NCBI GenBank assembly: GCA_017442805.1
Contig: JAFRZA010000036.1
Coordinates: 1-43,501 of the forward strand
DNA: 43,501 nucleotides
Reading direction: 5' to 3'
Origin: Erysipelotrichaceae bacterium
Lineage (GTDB): Bacteria; Bacillota_I; Bacilli_A; Erysipelotrichales; Erysipelotrichaceae
Shown here: positions 41,997 through 43,501 of the stretch, piece after piece
Numbering within the stretch: the stretch's first letter is position 1
Layout of the letters: each line of letters begins with the position of its first letter
Position numbers and translations under genes: made by a program
The notes under the pieces: generated by a model
Told to the model about the DNA's origin: nothing
What the model saw: only the letters and a program-made list of their open reading frames with translations
The model's database searches: none

Positions 41997-42143
41997 CTAT
42001 CTCAGCCGCGACTGCCGCTGGATCTCCAGCAGGCTGATGTTCGCCGTCAGATGACGGTAGTACTCAATGGTCTGCCGGCGGCTGACAAATGATTCATTTA
42101 CTGTCTCTTTTCTTGAAACGAATAAGCTGTTCTTTCTCTTCAT
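41997..42143 (-). CDS. Small 48-residue protein, translationally coupled to the PadR gene
   Basis: ATG at 42143 overlaps the PadR stop by 4 bases (ATGA), and the frame runs 48 codons to TAG at 41997, 18 bases before the DUF4097 start. The product is basic and soluble: KRKNSLFVSRKETVNESF, then RRQTIEYYRHL, with no membrane helix. I do not recognise it. The overlap and the position between PadR and DUF4097 are the reasons for calling it real. Confidence 0.55.
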   Translation of the reverse strand: MKRKNSLFVSRKETVNESFVSRRQTIEYYRHLTANISLLEIQRQSRLR

Positions 42144-42442
42144 AACAGATTACCTACCTTTTCCACAAAACTGAGCCACTGCTGCTTCTGCTGCTGCTGA
42201 TACTGAGCTCCCTTTTCGGTCAGACGATAATACTTCCTGGCCGGGCCGCCGCTGGATTCCACCAGATAAGTTTCCACGTATCCGTTATCCTTAAGTCTCT
42301 TGAGCACCAGATACAGAGTGCCCGCCGTAATTTCCATCTCTTCGGAAAGCCTCTCGGTCAGCTGATAGCCGTACTTGTCTTCGCCGATCAGCTGGGAGAG
42401 CACGCACAGGTCCAAAACGCCTTTCTTATACTGGGCATCCAT
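42140..42442 (-). CDS. PadR-family transcriptional regulator
   Basis: 100 residues, a single winged helix. KKGVLDLCVLSQLIGEDKYGYQLTERLSEEMEITAGTLYLVLKRLKDNGYVETYLVESSGGPARKYYRLTEKG has every conserved part of PadR (YGYQL, TLYLVLKRL, GGPARKYYRLTEKG). It likely represses its own operon with the small ORF and the DUF4097 gene, and is released by an unknown ligand. GGAGGTGG precedes the ATG. Confidence 0.93.
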   Translation of the reverse strand: MDAQYKKGVLDLCVLSQLIGEDKYGYQLTERLSEEMEITAGTLYLVLKRLKDNGYVETYLVESSGGPARKYYRLTEKGAQYQQQQKQQWLSFVEKVGNLL

Positions 42443-42474
42443 GAAACCACCTCCATAACTGTATTGCTGTACAT

Positions 42475-42504
42475 ACTATAATGCATAACAATATAGTCTG
42501 TCAA
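42475..42504 (-). promoter_or_regulatory. Promoter with internal palindrome of the PadR operon
   Basis: Minus strand TTGACA (42499-42504), 18-base spacer, TATAGT (42475-42480). ACTATA-N11-TATAGT (42475-42480 and 42492-42497) is a 6-bp perfect inverted repeat over the spacer and -10, a likely PadR self-operator. Confidence 0.65.
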
Positions 42505-42515
42505 GCAAAATACAT

Positions 42516-42543
42516 AAAAAAGTCCTGATTTTTCATCAGGACT
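42516..42543 (-). terminator. Terminator of tuf
   Basis: AGTCCTGAT/ATCAGGACT 9-bp stem with 5-base loop; T-run TTTTTT follows on the minus strand. Confidence 0.92.
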
Positions 42544-42576
42544 CTTTCAGCTTGTCTTACGTTTACGTTCTACTGA

Positions 42577-43501
42577 TTACTCAATGATCTCAGTTACGTT
42601 GCCGGCACCGACAGTTCTGCCGCCTTCACGGATGGAGAACTTGGTTCCTAACTCAACAGCGATCGGGTGAATCAGTTCAACAGTCATTTCAACGTTATCG
42701 CCCGGCATGACCATGTCAGTGCCTTCCGGTAAGTTGATGACACCGGTAACGTCAGTTGTACGGAAGTAGAACTGAGGACGGTAGTTGGAGACGAACGGAG
42801 TATGACGGCCGCCTTCTTCCTTGCTTAATACGTAAACCTGACCCTTGAACTTGGTATGGGGATGAACACTGCCCGGTTTTACAAGAACCTGGCCACGCTC
42901 AACCTGGTCTCTGGAGATACCACGCAGTAAGGCGCCAATGTTATCGCCGGCTTCGGCATAGTCCAGAACCTTTCTGAACATTTCCAGACCGGTAACGACA
43001 GTCTTCTGGGTTTCCTTGATACCAACGATTTCAACGGGTTCGTTGACATTCAGTCTGCCACGCTCAACACGGCCGGTAGCAACAGTGCCACGTCCGGTGA
43101 TGGTCATGGTGTCTTCGATAGCCATTAAGAACGGCTTATCTTCTTCTCTGGCCGGTGACGGTAAGTAGTTGTCGCAGGCATCCATCAGTTCGATGATGGC
43201 CTTTTCAGCTTCCGGATCACCATTCATGGCCTGTAAGGCTGATCCACGGATAACCGGGCAGTTGTCGCCGTCGAATCCGTACTTGTCTAACAGTTCGCGA
43301 ACAGTCATTTCAGCAAGGTCAATGAATTCCTCCTGGCCTTCCATCATGTCGCACTTGTTCAGGAATACTACCATTGCCGGAACACCGACCTGTCTGGCTA
43401 ACAGAACGTGTTCGTTGGTCTGCGGCATCGGTCCGTCCGGTGCGGCAACAACCAGAATGGCACCATCCATCTGAGCAGCGCCGGTGATCATGTTCTTGAT
43501 A
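42577..43501 (-). CDS. tuf: Elongation factor Tu, C-terminal part (N-terminus outside window)
   Basis: 308 codons, open at the window edge. The first visible residues, [18 protein letters not shown], follow the G2-G3 region of EF-Tu. FLNKCDMM gives the NKxD GTP specificity motif, RGSAL the SAL motif, and domains 2 and 3 run to [14 protein letters not shown] at the end. It carries aminoacyl-tRNA to the ribosome as a GTPase. Codon use is strongly biased, as expected for a highly expressed gene. Chain terminates 33 bases before the hairpin terminator. Confidence 0.97.
   Translation of the reverse strand, partial: IKNMITGAAQMDGAILVVAAPDGPMPQTNEHVLLARQVGVPAMVVFLNKCDMMEGQEEFIDLAEMTVRELLDKYGFDGDNCPVIRGSALQAMNGDPEAEKAIIELMDACDNYLPSPAREEDKPFLMAIEDTMTITGRGTVATGRVERGRLNVNEPVEIVGIKETQKTVVTGLEMFRKVLDYAEAGDNIGALLRGISRDQVERGQVLVKPGSVHPHTKFKGQVYVLSKEEGGRHTPFVSNYRPQFYFRTTDVTGVINLPEGTDMVMPGDNVEMTVELIHPIAVELGTKFSIREGGRTVGAGNVTEIIE

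Overview
This 43.5 kb window is chromosomal DNA of a low-redundancy, fermentative Bacillota. Evidence is the strong AGGAGG-type ribosome sites, TTGACA/TATAAT promoters, many hairpin-plus-T terminators, a cre-like box, lipobox lipoproteins without an outer membrane, a FeoA-FeoB fusion and a PadR regulator. The moderately high GC and the gene mix remind me of a high-GC member of the Erysipelotrichia, but that is an impression, not a demonstration. There are about 38 genes, packed tightly; no gap without a gene exceeds about 260 bases. No tRNA, rRNA, CRISPR array, insertion sequence or prophage was seen.

Layout. 1-2088 (-): N-terminal two thirds or so of a secreted modular surface protein behind a promoter carrying a cre-like box. 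2349-6902 (+): a YibE/F membrane protein and a large AT-richer UvrD-family helicase with extra nuclease-like, zinc-ribbon and RecQ-type winged-helix parts. 6994-13335 (-): a small membrane protein, then a polyamine unit read from an XRE-cupin regulator through potA, potB, potC, potD to aguB. 13542-17292 (-): a DUF4230 protein and two overlapping beta-CASP-like metallo-hydrolases. 17390-21171 (-): a three-gene catabolic operon, two-subunit aconitase X plus an iron-sulfur flavin enoate reductase, behind a perfect CRP/FNR-type palindrome. 21320-26405: Nudix hydrolase, YwaF-type membrane protein, CPBP protease, PfkB sugar kinase, atypical NIF3 protein and pyroglutamyl peptidase. 26470-32324 (-): a second CPBP protease, then a likely nucleotide-scavenging operon (5'-nucleotidase lipoprotein, nucleoside hydrolase, amidohydrolase, esterase lipoprotein). 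32399-37327 (-): methyltransferase/acetyltransferase pair, flavoprotein pair, and a three-gene Trk/Ktr potassium uptake operon. 37459-40807 (+): a phosphoesterase and the ferrous iron uptake genes (FeoAB fusion plus a 47-residue Cys-rich membrane peptide). 40860-42442 (-): PadR regulator, 48-codon small ORF and DUF4097 protein. 42577-43501 (-): 3' part of tuf (EF-Tu).

The most unusual items are: PotA, whose C-terminal TOBE region is split by about 170 residues resembling tandem repeats of cell-surface proteins; the aconitase X/enoate reductase operon, a dehydratase-reductase pairing with no obvious known pathway; the composite SF1 helicase; and a tandem MBL pair in which one copy has lost a metal-binding histidine motif.
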